Shown piece after piece: positions 7,968 through 16,189 of a stretch of 64,000 nucleotides of DNA. The position numbers and the translations under genes are program-made. Under the pieces are notes generated by a model. The model was not told the DNA's origin. It did no database searches and saw only the letters and a list, made by a program, of their open reading frames with translations. Source of the stretch: Nakamurella silvestris (GTDB lineage: Bacteria > Actinomycetota > Actinomycetes > Mycobacteriales > Nakamurellaceae); contig QXCQ01000091.1 in assembly GCA_003576535.1 (NCBI GenBank), forward strand, positions 112,571-176,570. Direction: 5' to 3'. Positions within the stretch are counted from its first letter, which is position 1; each line of letters starts with the position of its first letter.

Positions 7968-9713
7968 GTGGAATTCCTGATGGTGGCAGTGGTCGGGTTG
8001 CTCGCGATCGCGCTGGCCCAGACCCTGGGTGACCGACTGCGAGTGGCCACACCGCTGCTCCTGGTGGCCGTGGGCATCGGGGTCAGCCTGCTCCCGTTCA
8101 TCCCGGACGTGGACATCGACCCCGAGTGGATCCTGGCCGGTGTGCTTCCGCCCCTGCTCTACTCGGCCTCCGCGTCCATGCCGACCATGGACTTCCGTCG
8201 GGAGTTCCGGGCGATCGGCAGTCTGTCCGTGGTGCTGGTCGTCGCCAGCTCGGTGCTGCTCGGCCTGTTCTTCACCTGGGTGATCCCAGATCTGAGTCTG
8301 GCCTGGGGCATCGCCCTCGGAGCCATCGTGAGCCCGACCGATGCGGTGGCCACCACGATCGTCAAACGCATCGGCGTCTCCCCGCGGGCGGTGTCGATCC
8401 TGGAGGGTGAGAGCCTGCTCAACGACGCGACGGCCCTTGTCCTGCTCCGCGCCGGCATTGCCGGTGCGGCGGCATCGGTCTCGGTGTGGCACGTGTTCGG
8501 CCAGTTCGTCTTCGCCGTGGTCGTCGCGGTGATCATCGGTTTCATCGTCGGCAGGGTTAACCTCTGGGCCCGCTCCAAGGTCGAGGACCCGACCGTCAAC
8601 ACCGTTGTCTCCTTCACCGTCCCGTTCCTGGCCTCGGTACCCGCCGAAGAGCTCGGCGCCTCCGGTCTGGTTGCGGCAGTCGTCGCCGGGCTGGTCACCG
8701 GAAGTGGTGCGGCAAGGGTGCTCTCACCCGGTCATCGACTGTCCGACAGCCAGAACTGGCGCGCCATCGAGGTCATCCTGGAGGGCACCGTCTTCCTGGT
8801 GATGGGCCTGCAGCTGTCGAAGATCATCGGCGATGTGCACACCGAACACCAGGGAGTGGGCACCGCCATCGGTATCGCCGGTGCGGCCCTGTTCCTGACG
8901 ATCCTGATCCGAACCGCCTATGTCACCCCTTTGCTCCTGGGCCTGAAACGCCGGGCCAGGAGGAGTGAACGTCTGCGTCCGCGGATCAGCGACCTCCAGG
9001 AGCGGCTCGCGGATCCGGAAACCGCTGCGGCCAACCTCGTCCGGCCGGCCGACCCCACCCGTACCCCGCGCAAGACACCGCGCCCTCGACCGGAGCCCTC
9101 CCCGGAGCGGGTCGAACGGTTCCGGACCCGGCTTCGCCGTGGGATCGCCGACATCGACTACCTGCTCGCCAAACCGCTCGGCTGGCGCGAGGGCACCGTG
9201 GTCGTCTGGTCGGGGATGCGTGGGGCCGTCACACTCGCGGCGGCGCAGACCCTCCCGGCCGACACCCCGAACCGGTCCCTGCTGGTGTTCATCGCCTTTC
9301 TGGTCGCGGCCGGTTCGCTGCTCATCCAGGGGGGCACCCTGACAACCGTGGTGAAATGGGTCAAACCGGCCGGCACCGACCACGAGGCCGAGCACGAGGA
9401 GCGGGTGCAGCTCATGCAGATGCTCATCGAGGCCGCCGCTTCGGTGACGGACGAGCCGCCGTTGCGGCCGCCGCTCATCGGCCAGGTCGAGGCTGCGGGT
9501 CGGACGATCCCGGCGGACGACGAGGAACAGCAGGCACTGCGGCGCACAGTGAAAGGCCGCCAGTTGGCCATCATCCGGGCTCAACGCACCGCACTCCTGG
9601 ACGCCCGCGACGACGGTGTCTTCAGCGCCGGCGTGCTGAACTCGGCCCTGAAGGTTCTGGACGCCGATCAGATCAGTATCGAACTCCGCGGGGGACCACC
9701 GGAGGAGGACTGA
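7968..9713 (+). CDS. CPA1-family Na+/H+ antiporter
   Basis: 581 aa. The hydrophobic N-terminal 330 residues carry the conserved ion-binding features: SPTDAVA with D126 and EGESLLNDATALVL with N152-D153. A long hydrophilic region with an Arg/Pro-rich segment (about 330-400) interrupts the last helices, and the tail (about 470-581) is cytoplasmic. The gene exchanges Na+ or K+ for protons across the membrane in pH and salt homeostasis. It starts with GTG at 7968; AGAGG sits about 10 nt upstream. The long loop before the last two helices is unusual but occurs in actinobacterial members. It lies alone, followed by a nitroreductase gene 24 nt downstream. Confidence 0.87.
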   Translation: MEFLMVAVVGLLAIALAQTLGDRLRVATPLLLVAVGIGVSLLPFIPDVDIDPEWILAGVLPPLLYSASASMPTMDFRREFRAIGSLSVVLVVASSVLLGLFFTWVIPDLSLAWGIALGAIVSPTDAVATTIVKRIGVSPRAVSILEGESLLNDATALVLLRAGIAGAAASVSVWHVFGQFVFAVVVAVIIGFIVGRVNLWARSKVEDPTVNTVVSFTVPFLASVPAEELGASGLVAAVVAGLVTGSGAARVLSPGHRLSDSQNWRAIEVILEGTVFLVMGLQLSKIIGDVHTEHQGVGTAIGIAGAALFLTILIRTAYVTPLLLGLKRRARRSERLRPRISDLQERLADPETAAANLVRPADPTRTPRKTPRPRPEPSPERVERFRTRLRRGIADIDYLLAKPLGWREGTVVVWSGMRGAVTLAAAQTLPADTPNRSLLVFIAFLVAAGSLLIQGGTLTTVVKWVKPAGTDHEAEHEERVQLMQMLIEAAASVTDEPPLRPPLIGQVEAAGRTIPADDEEQQALRRTVKGRQLAIIRAQRTALLDARDDGVFSAGVLNSALKVLDADQISIELRGGPPEED

Positions 9714-9737
9714 CGGTGCACCCGGTACCGTCCTGAC

Positions 9738-10382
9738 ATGACCACCCTCGACCTGACCCCCGACGAACTGCTGACGACCACCCGCACGGTCCGCAAGAGA
9801 CTCGACCTGCAGCGACCGGTTCCGCTGGAACTGATCACCGAATGCATCGAGATCGCGCTGCAGGCACCGTCGGGCTCCAATCGACAGGACTGGCACTGGC
9901 TGGTGATCACCGACGAGGAAAAACGTCGCTTCATCGGTGAGGTCTACCGAACCGCTGTCCGGGAGTACCTGGGGTCGGCCGGATCGGTGACCAACCAGTT
10001 CACCGACGATGCCCTGCGGGCCCCGGTGCAGCAGCGGATCGGCGGCAGTGTGGCCTGGCTCGGCGAGCACATGGGCGAGGTCCCGGTGCTGGTGATCCCC
10101 TGCATCCGCGCCCCCGAACTCCCGGCCGGCAACCAGGCGGGCAAGTGGGGTTCGCTGCTGCCCGCCGCCTGGAGCTACGCCCTCGCCGCCCGTGCCCGCG
10201 GACTCGGAACAGCCTGGACCACACTGCATCTGGAGCAGGAGGCTGCGGTCGCGGAGGCACTCGGGCTGCCGCCGGAGATCCGGCAGGGTGTCCTCCTGCC
10301 GACGGCGTACTTCACCGGGGAGACCTTCCGTCCGGCTCCGCGGCAGCCGGTGGCGGAGGTTCTGCACGTCAACGGCTGGTAG
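9738..10382 (+). CDS. Nitroreductase-family flavoprotein
   Basis: 214 aa. The APSGSNRQDWHW motif (about 34-45) is the FMN-phosphate-binding segment of the nitroreductase fold. LAARARGLGTAWTT (about 148-162) and LPPEI...PTAYFTGETFRPAPRQPVAEV are the conserved C-terminal features. It probably reduces nitro-aromatics, quinones or an enone with NAD(P)H and FMN in the cytoplasm; the substrate cannot be told from sequence. It follows the antiporter gene by 24 nt and could be co-transcribed. It converges on a response-regulator gene with a shared hairpin. Confidence 0.82.
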   Translation: MTTLDLTPDELLTTTRTVRKRLDLQRPVPLELITECIEIALQAPSGSNRQDWHWLVITDEEKRRFIGEVYRTAVREYLGSAGSVTNQFTDDALRAPVQQRIGGSVAWLGEHMGEVPVLVIPCIRAPELPAGNQAGKWGSLLPAAWSYALAARARGLGTAWTTLHLEQEAAVAEALGLPPEIRQGVLLPTAYFTGETFRPAPRQPVAEVLHVNGW

Positions 10383-10390
10383 CGCCGACC

Positions 10391-10426
10391 GCGGGACCGC
10401 CTGGTTCTCAGGCCAGGTTGTCCCGC
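10391..10426. terminator. Bidirectional hairpin between nitroreductase and response regulator
   Basis: GCGGGAC pairs with GTCCCGC and an inner CCTGG pairs with CCAGG. The hairpin covers the stop region of the convergent response regulator gene and lies just after the nitroreductase stop. Confidence 0.55.
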
Positions 10427-11022
10427 CCCCACATCGCCGCGCTCGTCCGGTCCGCCACCCCGATCCGGCGGAACAGGTTGCCCACATGCACTTTCACCGT
10501 CCGCTCGGTGATCCCCAGGGATCTGCCGATCTGCTTGTTCGACAGTCCCTGGATGATGAGCAGCAGGACCTCCCGTTCCCGGCCGCTGAGGGTGTCGACG
10601 GTTGACGGGGTGGAGGTGGGCAGCAGCAGCCGGGCGATCCGGGGATCCAGCGGTGCATCCCCGCGCGAGGCCGACCGAACCGCGGCCAACAGCTCCTGCG
10701 GCTCGCAGTCCTTCAACAGGTACCCGGTCGCCCCGGCGCGCAGTGCCTCGATCACCCGGCCCTGGTCGTGGAAGGAGGTCAACACCACGACGTGGGTGCC
10801 CGGACGTTTCCCGAGCAGTTCCCGGGTGGCCTCCACCCCGTCCATCCCCGGCATCGACAGGTCCATCAGGATCACGTCGGGTGACAGTTCCTCGGTCAGG
10901 GCGACAGCTTCCGCGCCGCCGGCCGCCTCGCCGACGACCTGCAGATCCTCCGCCGAGGAGATCAGGGCACGCAGTCCGCCCCGGACGAGGGGATGGTCGT
11001 CGACCAGCAGCACCGTGATCAT
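10408..11022 (-). CDS. NarL/LuxR-type response regulator
   Basis: 204 aa. The receiver domain has DDH at 8-10, phospho-acceptor D54 in ILMDLSMPG, and LTSF and GYLLKD near the C-terminal side. The LuxR HTH is SGREREVLLLIIQGLSNKQI followed by TERTVKVHVGNLFRRIG. The start is ATG 11022, overlapping the kinase stop by 4 bp (ATGA), so the pair is translationally coupled; eight extra N-terminal codons in the longer frame overlap the kinase tail. Phosphorylation by the upstream kinase should drive dimer binding to palindromic sites. Candidate targets are the GGTACTAGT sites at 13055 and 13088. Confidence 0.92.
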   Translation of the reverse strand: MITVLLVDDHPLVRGGLRALISSAEDLQVVGEAAGGAEAVALTEELSPDVILMDLSMPGMDGVEATRELLGKRPGTHVVVLTSFHDQGRVIEALRAGATGYLLKDCEPQELLAAVRSASRGDAPLDPRIARLLLPTSTPSTVDTLSGREREVLLLIIQGLSNKQIGRSLGITERTVKVHVGNLFRRIGVADRTSAAMWGRDNLA

Positions 11023-12389
11023 CGGGTCGCCACCCGCAGTCGCCACCGGGTCCCGGCACCGGGGGCGGTCGCCAGGTCGAGTTCGGCCCCGGCCCTGGCC
11101 GCGACATCCCCGAGCACCCGCAGACCGAAATGGCCTTCCTCCGGATCGGCCAACTTCGAGTTCGGGTCGAAACCCCTACCGTTGTCGGAGATCTCCAGGG
11201 TCAGCAGATCCTTGGACCGGTGCAGGCGCAGGTCCACCCTGGTCGCCGTCGAATGCCGGGCCGCATTGTTCAGACACTCCTGCGCCACCCGGAACATCAG
11301 CTGCTGGTGCTCGGCGGACATGGTCACCTCCTCGTCGAAATCAAGTGACACCACGATGTTGCGGGACCGGAGGGCAGCGGCCAGGTCCTCCAGCGCGGTC
11401 GGCAGCCCGGCCGTCGCCAGGCTCGGCGGATAGATCTCCACCAGCAGCGACCGCAGGCCCCCGATGCTGGTCCGCACCGTCCGGGCCGCCACCCTCAGTT
11501 CTGCGGCAAGCTCCGGTTGGCCCAGGGCCTCCGCCCGTTCCGCGGCGCCCGCGACAGCGAAGGAGGTCGCCGCCAGATCCTGCACCGCTCCGTCGTGCAG
11601 TGCTCCGGCGATCCGTTTGCGTTCGTCGGCGGAGGCCTCGACCGCGTGCTGCAGCAGGGCCTCCCGCTGGGTCTGGGCCCGCCGCAGACGGTCGAGCAAC
11701 CGCCACAGCACCGGTGACAGCAGGACCACCAGGAGCAACAGGCTGCTCAGAGTGACTCCGGCAAACCCTCGCCAGAGCTGGCCGCTACGTGCCGTCACCT
11801 CGTCGTAGCGGAAATAGGACTCGAACAGCAGAGGTCGGCCGGACGGCGTCCAGACCGGCCGATAGGCCTCCAGGAGTTTGCCTGCCTCCCGCTCGTACAC
11901 GTTCTCGGGCTCGTCCAGGTCCGAGACGTCCGCCCGGATCTGCGGGTTGTTCAACACATCTCGTTCGTCCTCGCCGAGCGGGAAGGTCAGGCCGATCAGG
12001 GCCGGCTCGTCCGAGTAGATGATCCGCCCGTCGGGTTCCCAGATCTTCACCCGCACGATCGAATCGCCCAACACATGTTCGCGCACGACGGTGTCGATGG
12101 CGGCGAGGGCGGCCGGATCACCTGTCAGCAGACCGTCGACGATCGCCGGCTGCACCACTGTGTCGGCCAACAGATCGGCGGTGGCAGCAGCATCGTTCAC
12201 GGCCTCGGACTCGGCGAGGCGGCGGGCGGCGAACACCCCCACCAGGGCGACCACGATGATCACCAGGACCGCAACCACGATGACCTGGACGAACACCCGG
12301 CGCCGTTGGAGCGGAACCTCCTCGCGAATCGGGGTTCCCGCCGCCAACGGGATCCAGTCCGGCCGGGGGGCGGTGCTCGCCGGGCTCAC
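11019..12389 (-). CDS. NarL-type sensor histidine kinase
   Basis: 456 aa. TM1 is at about 31-53, an extracytoplasmic sensor loop covers about 60-205, and TM2 is at about 207-231. A HisKA_3 helix follows with phospho-acceptor H265 in GALHDGAVQDLAA. The HATPase has the N-box QECLNNAARHS and G1 DNGRGFDP. The sensor loop reads like a dCache/sCache-type extracellular domain (inference). The gene is followed by its response regulator with a 4-bp overlap. It is preceded after only 9 nt by a gene for a secreted Ser-rich protein, suggesting one transcript. The signal is unknown; the neighbouring exported proteins make an envelope stimulus plausible. Confidence 0.9.
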   Translation of the reverse strand: MSPASTAPRPDWIPLAAGTPIREEVPLQRRRVFVQVIVVAVLVIIVVALVGVFAARRLAESEAVNDAAATADLLADTVVQPAIVDGLLTGDPAALAAIDTVVREHVLGDSIVRVKIWEPDGRIIYSDEPALIGLTFPLGEDERDVLNNPQIRADVSDLDEPENVYEREAGKLLEAYRPVWTPSGRPLLFESYFRYDEVTARSGQLWRGFAGVTLSSLLLLVVLLSPVLWRLLDRLRRAQTQREALLQHAVEASADERKRIAGALHDGAVQDLAATSFAVAGAAERAEALGQPELAAELRVAARTVRTSIGGLRSLLVEIYPPSLATAGLPTALEDLAAALRSRNIVVSLDFDEEVTMSAEHQQLMFRVAQECLNNAARHSTATRVDLRLHRSKDLLTLEISDNGRGFDPNSKLADPEEGHFGLRVLGDVAARAGAELDLATAPGAGTRWRLRVATR

Positions 12390-12398
12390 CGGCTCCCA

Positions 12399-13010
12399 CT
12401 AGGGGCTGTCGTCATCTCCGCCGTGTCCACCACCGTGATCGGACCCGCCCTTCCCTGTGTCCTCGGAGCCGGACCCACCGGATCCGTTGTCCGCCCCATC
12501 ATCACCCGAACCGCGCCCGTGTCCACCTCCGGACCTGTCCTCGGTGGGCTCGGCCCTGTCCGCGGTGGTGCCCGAGCTGCCGGACTCCGAGCTGCTGGAC
12601 CGGGTGCTGGATTGAGGTGTGCCGGACTCCGAGCTGGCGGGGCCCGAGCTGGCGGACTCCGAGCTGGCGGACTCCGAGCTGGCGGACCGGGTGCCGGACC
12701 GCGGGGTCGTGGTCCCGGCTCGGGTGGTGGATGCGGAGGTCCGGGTGGTGGATGCCGCATCGTCGGATCCGTGCGACCGCTGCTCACCGCCCTTGTCGTC
12801 ACCCGCCTCGGTGGTTGCCGGCACCAGGATCCCGGTGGAGCCGATCTCGGGGAGAACGGAGCGAGGGTCGGGTTCGTCGACGTGGATGATCGCCCCGGCC
12901 GGGACCCGGACCGGAACACTTCGTCCGAAGGACGGGTTCCCGATCAACCCCAGGGTCGCCGGGATCGCGGCGAGTACCAGAGCGGCTCCGGTGAGCAGGG
13001 TGCGCTTCAT
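12399..13010 (-). CDS. Secreted Ser/Gly/Asp-rich low-complexity protein
   Basis: 203 aa. The start MKRTLLTGAALVLAAIPATL is a signal peptide. A short folded-looking region (about 28-65, RVPAGAIIHVDEPDPRSV) follows, and the remaining two thirds are low complexity. They include a repeated SSESAS block encoded by tandem GAGCTGGCGGACTCC-like units (about 12610-12690) and a Gly/Asp/His-rich tail ending GGHGGDDDSP. It has no recognised family. It lies 9 nt upstream of the sensor kinase, so it probably belongs to the same operon and may be a surface or sensor accessory protein. His/Asp-rich tails can bind metal ions; that is speculation here. Confidence 0.7.
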   Translation of the reverse strand: MKRTLLTGAALVLAAIPATLGLIGNPSFGRSVPVRVPAGAIIHVDEPDPRSVLPEIGSTGILVPATTEAGDDKGGEQRSHGSDDAASTTRTSASTTRAGTTTPRSGTRSASSESASSESASSGPASSESGTPQSSTRSSSSESGSSGTTADRAEPTEDRSGGGHGRGSGDDGADNGSGGSGSEDTGKGGSDHGGGHGGDDDSP

Positions 13011-13054
13011 GAGCTCAGTGTTCCCGGCCCGGCCGATGTCGACCAGTGGACCTT

Positions 13055-13098
13055 GGTACTAGTACCTGCCGGACCCGGCGACCCAGCGGTACTAGTGC
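13055..13098. promoter_or_regulatory. Paired GGTACTAGT operator candidates in divergent promoter
   Basis: GGTACTAGTACC (13055-13066) is a perfect 12-bp palindrome. GGTACTAGTGC (13088-13098) repeats its left half 33 bp away, about three helical turns. Both lie between the secreted-protein/kinase/regulator operon and the exported-protein genes, a good position for the NarL-type regulator encoded at 10408. Confidence 0.6.
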
Positions 13099-13204
13099 GA
13101 ACGTTCGATTGTGGGTGGCCGCGCCCACTGGCCACAGTGGTGGCATCCGCTCCGGACCACCCCGAAACATCCAGCACCGGAGCACCCACCCTCAGGAGGA
13201 AGCC

Positions 13205-13600
13205 ATGCGTCTTTCACAGCTCACCATCGTGGCCGCGTTGTCCGTCGTCGCCGGTGTCGCCGTTGCCGTGCCCGCCAGTGCCCAACACGGTGGACGGGAT
13301 GACGTCCGCACCTCCGGGTCCTGTTCCGCCGGCAGTACCTGGCAGCTCAAGGCCAAGCCGGACGACGGACGGATCGAGGTCGAGTTCGAGGTCGACAGCA
13401 ACCGCAACGGCCAGACCTGGGCCGTGGCCCTGAACGACCAGGGGGTCCGGATCTTCACCGGAAGTCGCGTGACCCACGCCCCGAGCGGCTCCTTCAGCCT
13501 GGAACGTCGCGCGGCCAACCGCAGCGGCACCGACACCTTCACCGCCAAGGCGCGCAACACCCGCACCGGCGAGGTCTGCACCGGGCACATCTCGGCCTGA
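13205..13600 (+). CDS. Small secreted protein of unknown function
   Basis: 131 aa from ATG 13205, preceded by CAGGAGGAA. The signal peptide MRLSQLTIVAALSVVAGVAVAV ends with the cleavage signal PASAQ. The mature part has one Cys near each end (SGSCSAGS and GEVCTGHI), likely a disulfide in the exported protein. Between them lie alternating charged strands (DGRIEVEFEVDSNRNGQTW). It looks like a small beta-sandwich, but I recognise no family. It is first in a rightward pair of exported-protein genes and faces the two-component operon across the GGTACTAGT sites. Confidence 0.75.
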   Translation: MRLSQLTIVAALSVVAGVAVAVPASAQHGGRDDVRTSGSCSAGSTWQLKAKPDDGRIEVEFEVDSNRNGQTWAVALNDQGVRIFTGSRVTHAPSGSFSLERRAANRSGTDTFTAKARNTRTGEVCTGHISA

Positions 13601-13669
13601 TCCTCCCACCCTGCTCGAACCACCGACACCACCGATCCCCGGCACCCATGACATCCGAAAGGTCCCACC

Positions 13670-14584
13670 ATGCCATCTTTTTCACTGCGCGAGTCCCCGC
13701 GTTCCCGTTCCACCCCTTCCCGCTCCACCCCGTCCCGCTTAGGCCGAACGGCCGTCCTGGCCGCGGGTGTCCTCGCCGGGTCCCTCCTGCTCGCCGGGCC
13801 GGCACACGCATCGGGTAAAACCTCCAACGGCGGCGACTTCGCGGTCACGGTCAACGGAACCGTGTACAACCCCGCCCCCGGCAAGGACACCAAGCTGAAG
13901 AACATCACCCCGACCGGGATCATCAAGGTCCGTGGCATCAACGTCGGCTTCGACATCGATCCGGCCACCCTGGGCACCTACAACTACACCCTGACCGGGG
14001 CCCCGGACACCCAGCGGATGGTCACCTCCCCCACCGTCATCTTCACCTCCAAGGTCCCGACCCTCACTGCGGCCCAGCGTGCCTCGGCCCGGATCAGCGA
14101 ACTCGAGATCAAGGACGACACCCTCGTGGTCAAGTTCCAGGTCACCGGCGGCACCCTCAAGGTGCAGGCCAAGGACGGGGCCCAGGGCGGGATCTTCCAG
14201 ATGGAACCGGAATTCGCCGCACCCGTGGAGCTGGTGCACACCCTGGCGCCCGGGATCTTCTACTTCGTCAACAGTTTCACCGGGAAGATCAACTTCGGCA
14301 ACGGGATCGACGCCGTCACCGCCGGGCAGGACCCGGTGAACTCCCACCAGATGCTGCTGGGCAAGGACAGCCCGCAGGTGGCGACCAAGACCTTCCAGAG
14401 CGGAACCGTCACGAAGTGGCTGGTGACCTCCGGCGGCCGCATGGGCGGTGTGCTCGGGGAGGACGCCATCGAACTCTCGCAAGGTGCCACCAACTGCACG
14501 AGCAACTGTCAGGCCCAGAACCAGATCCGCGGATCCGTGCCGGTTCCGCCGAACCCGGTTGATCCGACGCCGATCGGCGGCTGA
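13670..14584 (+). CDS. Exported protein of unknown function
   Basis: 304 aa. The Arg/Ser-rich N-terminus (about 1-26) precedes a hydrophobic stretch, TAVLAAGVLAGSLLLAG, and a PAHASG cleavage site. The mature region is Thr/Val-rich with predicted beta structure and two close Cys near the end (NCTSNC), followed by a Pro-rich tail (VPVPPNPVDPTPIGG). There are no Tat twin arginines in the strict context. GAAAGG lies about 10 nt upstream of the ATG. It is co-oriented with the small secreted gene 69 nt before it, and both may respond to the nearby two-component system. I recognise no family. Confidence 0.75.
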   Translation: MPSFSLRESPRSRSTPSRSTPSRLGRTAVLAAGVLAGSLLLAGPAHASGKTSNGGDFAVTVNGTVYNPAPGKDTKLKNITPTGIIKVRGINVGFDIDPATLGTYNYTLTGAPDTQRMVTSPTVIFTSKVPTLTAAQRASARISELEIKDDTLVVKFQVTGGTLKVQAKDGAQGGIFQMEPEFAAPVELVHTLAPGIFYFVNSFTGKINFGNGIDAVTAGQDPVNSHQMLLGKDSPQVATKTFQSGTVTKWLVTSGGRMGGVLGEDAIELSQGATNCTSNCQAQNQIRGSVPVPPNPVDPTPIGG

Positions 14585-14594
14585 CACCACCCTG

Positions 14595-14638
14595 GCCGTG
14601 ACCGCGTTCCCTGTTCACGAAAGGGGCGCGGTCACGGC
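14595..14638. terminator. Bidirectional terminator hairpin
   Basis: GCCGTGACCGCG and CGCGGTCACGGC pair perfectly (12 bp) around a 20-nt loop. It lies between convergent genes and covers the last codons of the thiolase gene. Confidence 0.75.
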
Positions 14639-15795
14639 TGCTGTTCCACCAGTTCCAGGATCGAGGCGTTGGCCAGCCCCCCGCCTTCGCAGATGGCCTG
14701 GAGGCCGTAGCGGATCCCGTTGTCCCGCATGTGATGGACCAGCGTGGTCATCACCCGGGCCCCCGATGCCCCGAGCGGGTGGCCCAGGGCGATGGCACCA
14801 CCGTTCGGGTTCAACAGATCCGGATCGGCCCCGATCTCGTCCTCCCAGGCACCGATCACCGATGCGAAGGCCTCGTTGACCTCGAAGGCACCGATCTGCG
14901 ACAGCTCGATACCGCTGCGCTCCAACACCTTTCGGGTGGCCGGGATCGGCCCGGTGAGCATGGTGACCGGATCCACCCCCACCACCGCCGAGGCGACGAA
15001 ACGGACGATCGGCCGCAGCCCCAGTTGCGCCGCCTTCTCCGGAGTCATGATCAGCAGGGCCGCTGCCCCGTCGGAGATCTGGCTGGCATTCCCCGCGGTG
15101 ACCCGCCCGCCGACCTTGAACGGTGTTTTCAGCGCCGCCAGGGAGGCCAGCGACGTTCCGGGTCGTACACCCTGATCGGTGTCGACCTTCACCCCCTCCC
15201 CGTTGTCCACGGGGATGATCTGTGCGGCGAAACGTCCGGCGGCGATGGCCTCCTCGGCCCTGGCATGGGACCGAACCGCGATCGAATCCAGCCGCTCCCG
15301 GGAGAGCCCCCACTGCTCGGCGATCATCTCCGCGCCCACCCCCTGCGGAACCAGCCGGTCGCCGTACCGAGCCAGCAGCCCCGGGGAGTTGAGCCGGCCG
15401 GGACCGCTCTCGAAGGAGGAGAACATCGGCACCCGGCTCATCGACTCCACCCCACCGGCGACGACGATGTCGTAATGCCCGGCGATCACACCGGCGGCGG
15501 CGAAGGTGGCCGCCTGCTGGGACGAACCGCACTGCCGGTCCACCGTGGTCGCCGGCACCGACTCCGGCCATCCCGCGGCCAGGACGGACATCCGGCCGAT
15601 GTTCATGGCCTGCTCACCGACCTGACTCACACAGCCCCAGATGACATCGTCGACCAGGGCCGGGTCGATCCCGGTGCGCTGCACCAGACCGTTCAGGACC
15701 GCCGCGGACAGGTCGGCGGGATGGACCCCGGACAGCACCCCGGCCCGGCGACCGATCGGGCTACGCACGGCTTCGACGATGACGGCTTCGCGCAT
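14632..15795 (-). CDS. Acetyl-CoA C-acyltransferase (thiolase)
   Basis: 387 aa, full length for a thiolase II. The active-site nucleophile is C89 (DRQCGSSQQ). H339 lies in GGAIALGHPLGASGAR and the second catalytic cysteine is C369 in CEGGGLANA. It cleaves 3-ketoacyl-CoA with CoA in beta-oxidation, or condenses acetyl-CoA, in the cytoplasm. It overlaps the upstream pterin dehydratase stop by 1 bp (TGATG), so translation is coupled. No other beta-oxidation gene is adjacent apart from a thioesterase-like gene 13 kb away. Confidence 0.92.
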   Translation of the reverse strand: MREAVIVEAVRSPIGRRAGVLSGVHPADLSAAVLNGLVQRTGIDPALVDDVIWGCVSQVGEQAMNIGRMSVLAAGWPESVPATTVDRQCGSSQQAATFAAAGVIAGHYDIVVAGGVESMSRVPMFSSFESGPGRLNSPGLLARYGDRLVPQGVGAEMIAEQWGLSRERLDSIAVRSHARAEEAIAAGRFAAQIIPVDNGEGVKVDTDQGVRPGTSLASLAALKTPFKVGGRVTAGNASQISDGAAALLIMTPEKAAQLGLRPIVRFVASAVVGVDPVTMLTGPIPATRKVLERSGIELSQIGAFEVNEAFASVIGAWEDEIGADPDLLNPNGGAIALGHPLGASGARVMTTLVHHMRDNGIRYGLQAICEGGGLANASILELVEQQP

Positions 15796-16124
15796 CAGGA
15801 GGACCTTCCCTGGATCGGATCGACATAGGCGGAGGCCAGGGCACTGATCCGGGTGGCCAGGGCGACGTCACGTCCGGTGATCCGGTCGCCGGCTTCATGG
15901 GTGCCCGAGCGGATGACGACGGTGTTGTACCGCCAGTCGACATCCGGGTGGTGGTTCAGCTCCTCGGCCAGCCGACCGACGGCGGCGATGAGGGCGAGGG
16001 CAGCGGCGGCGGAGGGACAGCGATAACTCGCGTCCAGGTGCCCGTCACCGACCTGCCAATCCGGCAGATCGGCCGGCACCCGATCCAGCTCGTCGGGCGT
16101 CAGGACCTGTGGTTTCTCCGACAT
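15795..16124 (-). CDS. 4a-hydroxytetrahydrobiopterin dehydratase (PCD/DCoH)
   Basis: 109 aa, normal length. The family signature is intact: ELNHHPDVDWRYNTVVIR with H58-H59, then TH at 75-76 and ITGRDVALA. The enzyme dehydrates 4a-carbinolamine pterins, recycling the cofactor of aromatic amino acid hydroxylases. No hydroxylase is in the window, so the local role is unclear; some bacterial members act in molybdopterin or unknown pterin chemistry. The stop overlaps the thiolase start by 1 bp. Confidence 0.9.
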   Translation of the reverse strand: MSEKPQVLTPDELDRVPADLPDWQVGDGHLDASYRCPSAAAALALIAAVGRLAEELNHHPDVDWRYNTVVIRSGTHEAGDRITGRDVALATRISALASAYVDPIQGRSS

Positions 16125-16139
16125 GTCCCCAGTATGCCC

Positions 16140-16173
16140 GTGCTGCCGGCCCCGCGCGCGGGGCCGGCAGCAC
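16140..16173. terminator. Perfect 34-bp palindrome downstream of the oxygenase gene
   Basis: GTGCTGCCGGCCCCGCG is followed immediately by its exact reverse complement. It sits just after the oxygenase stop and before the pterin dehydratase start on the same strand, so it most likely ends the oxygenase transcript. There is no U-tract. Confidence 0.7.
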
Positions 16174-16189
16174 CTGGCTCGGACCCTGC

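Noticed and set aside
16140-16173. Member of the 70-bp palindrome family
   Set aside because: It is a simple 34-bp perfect palindrome without the GTTCCCGCGCAC arms, located as a terminator.
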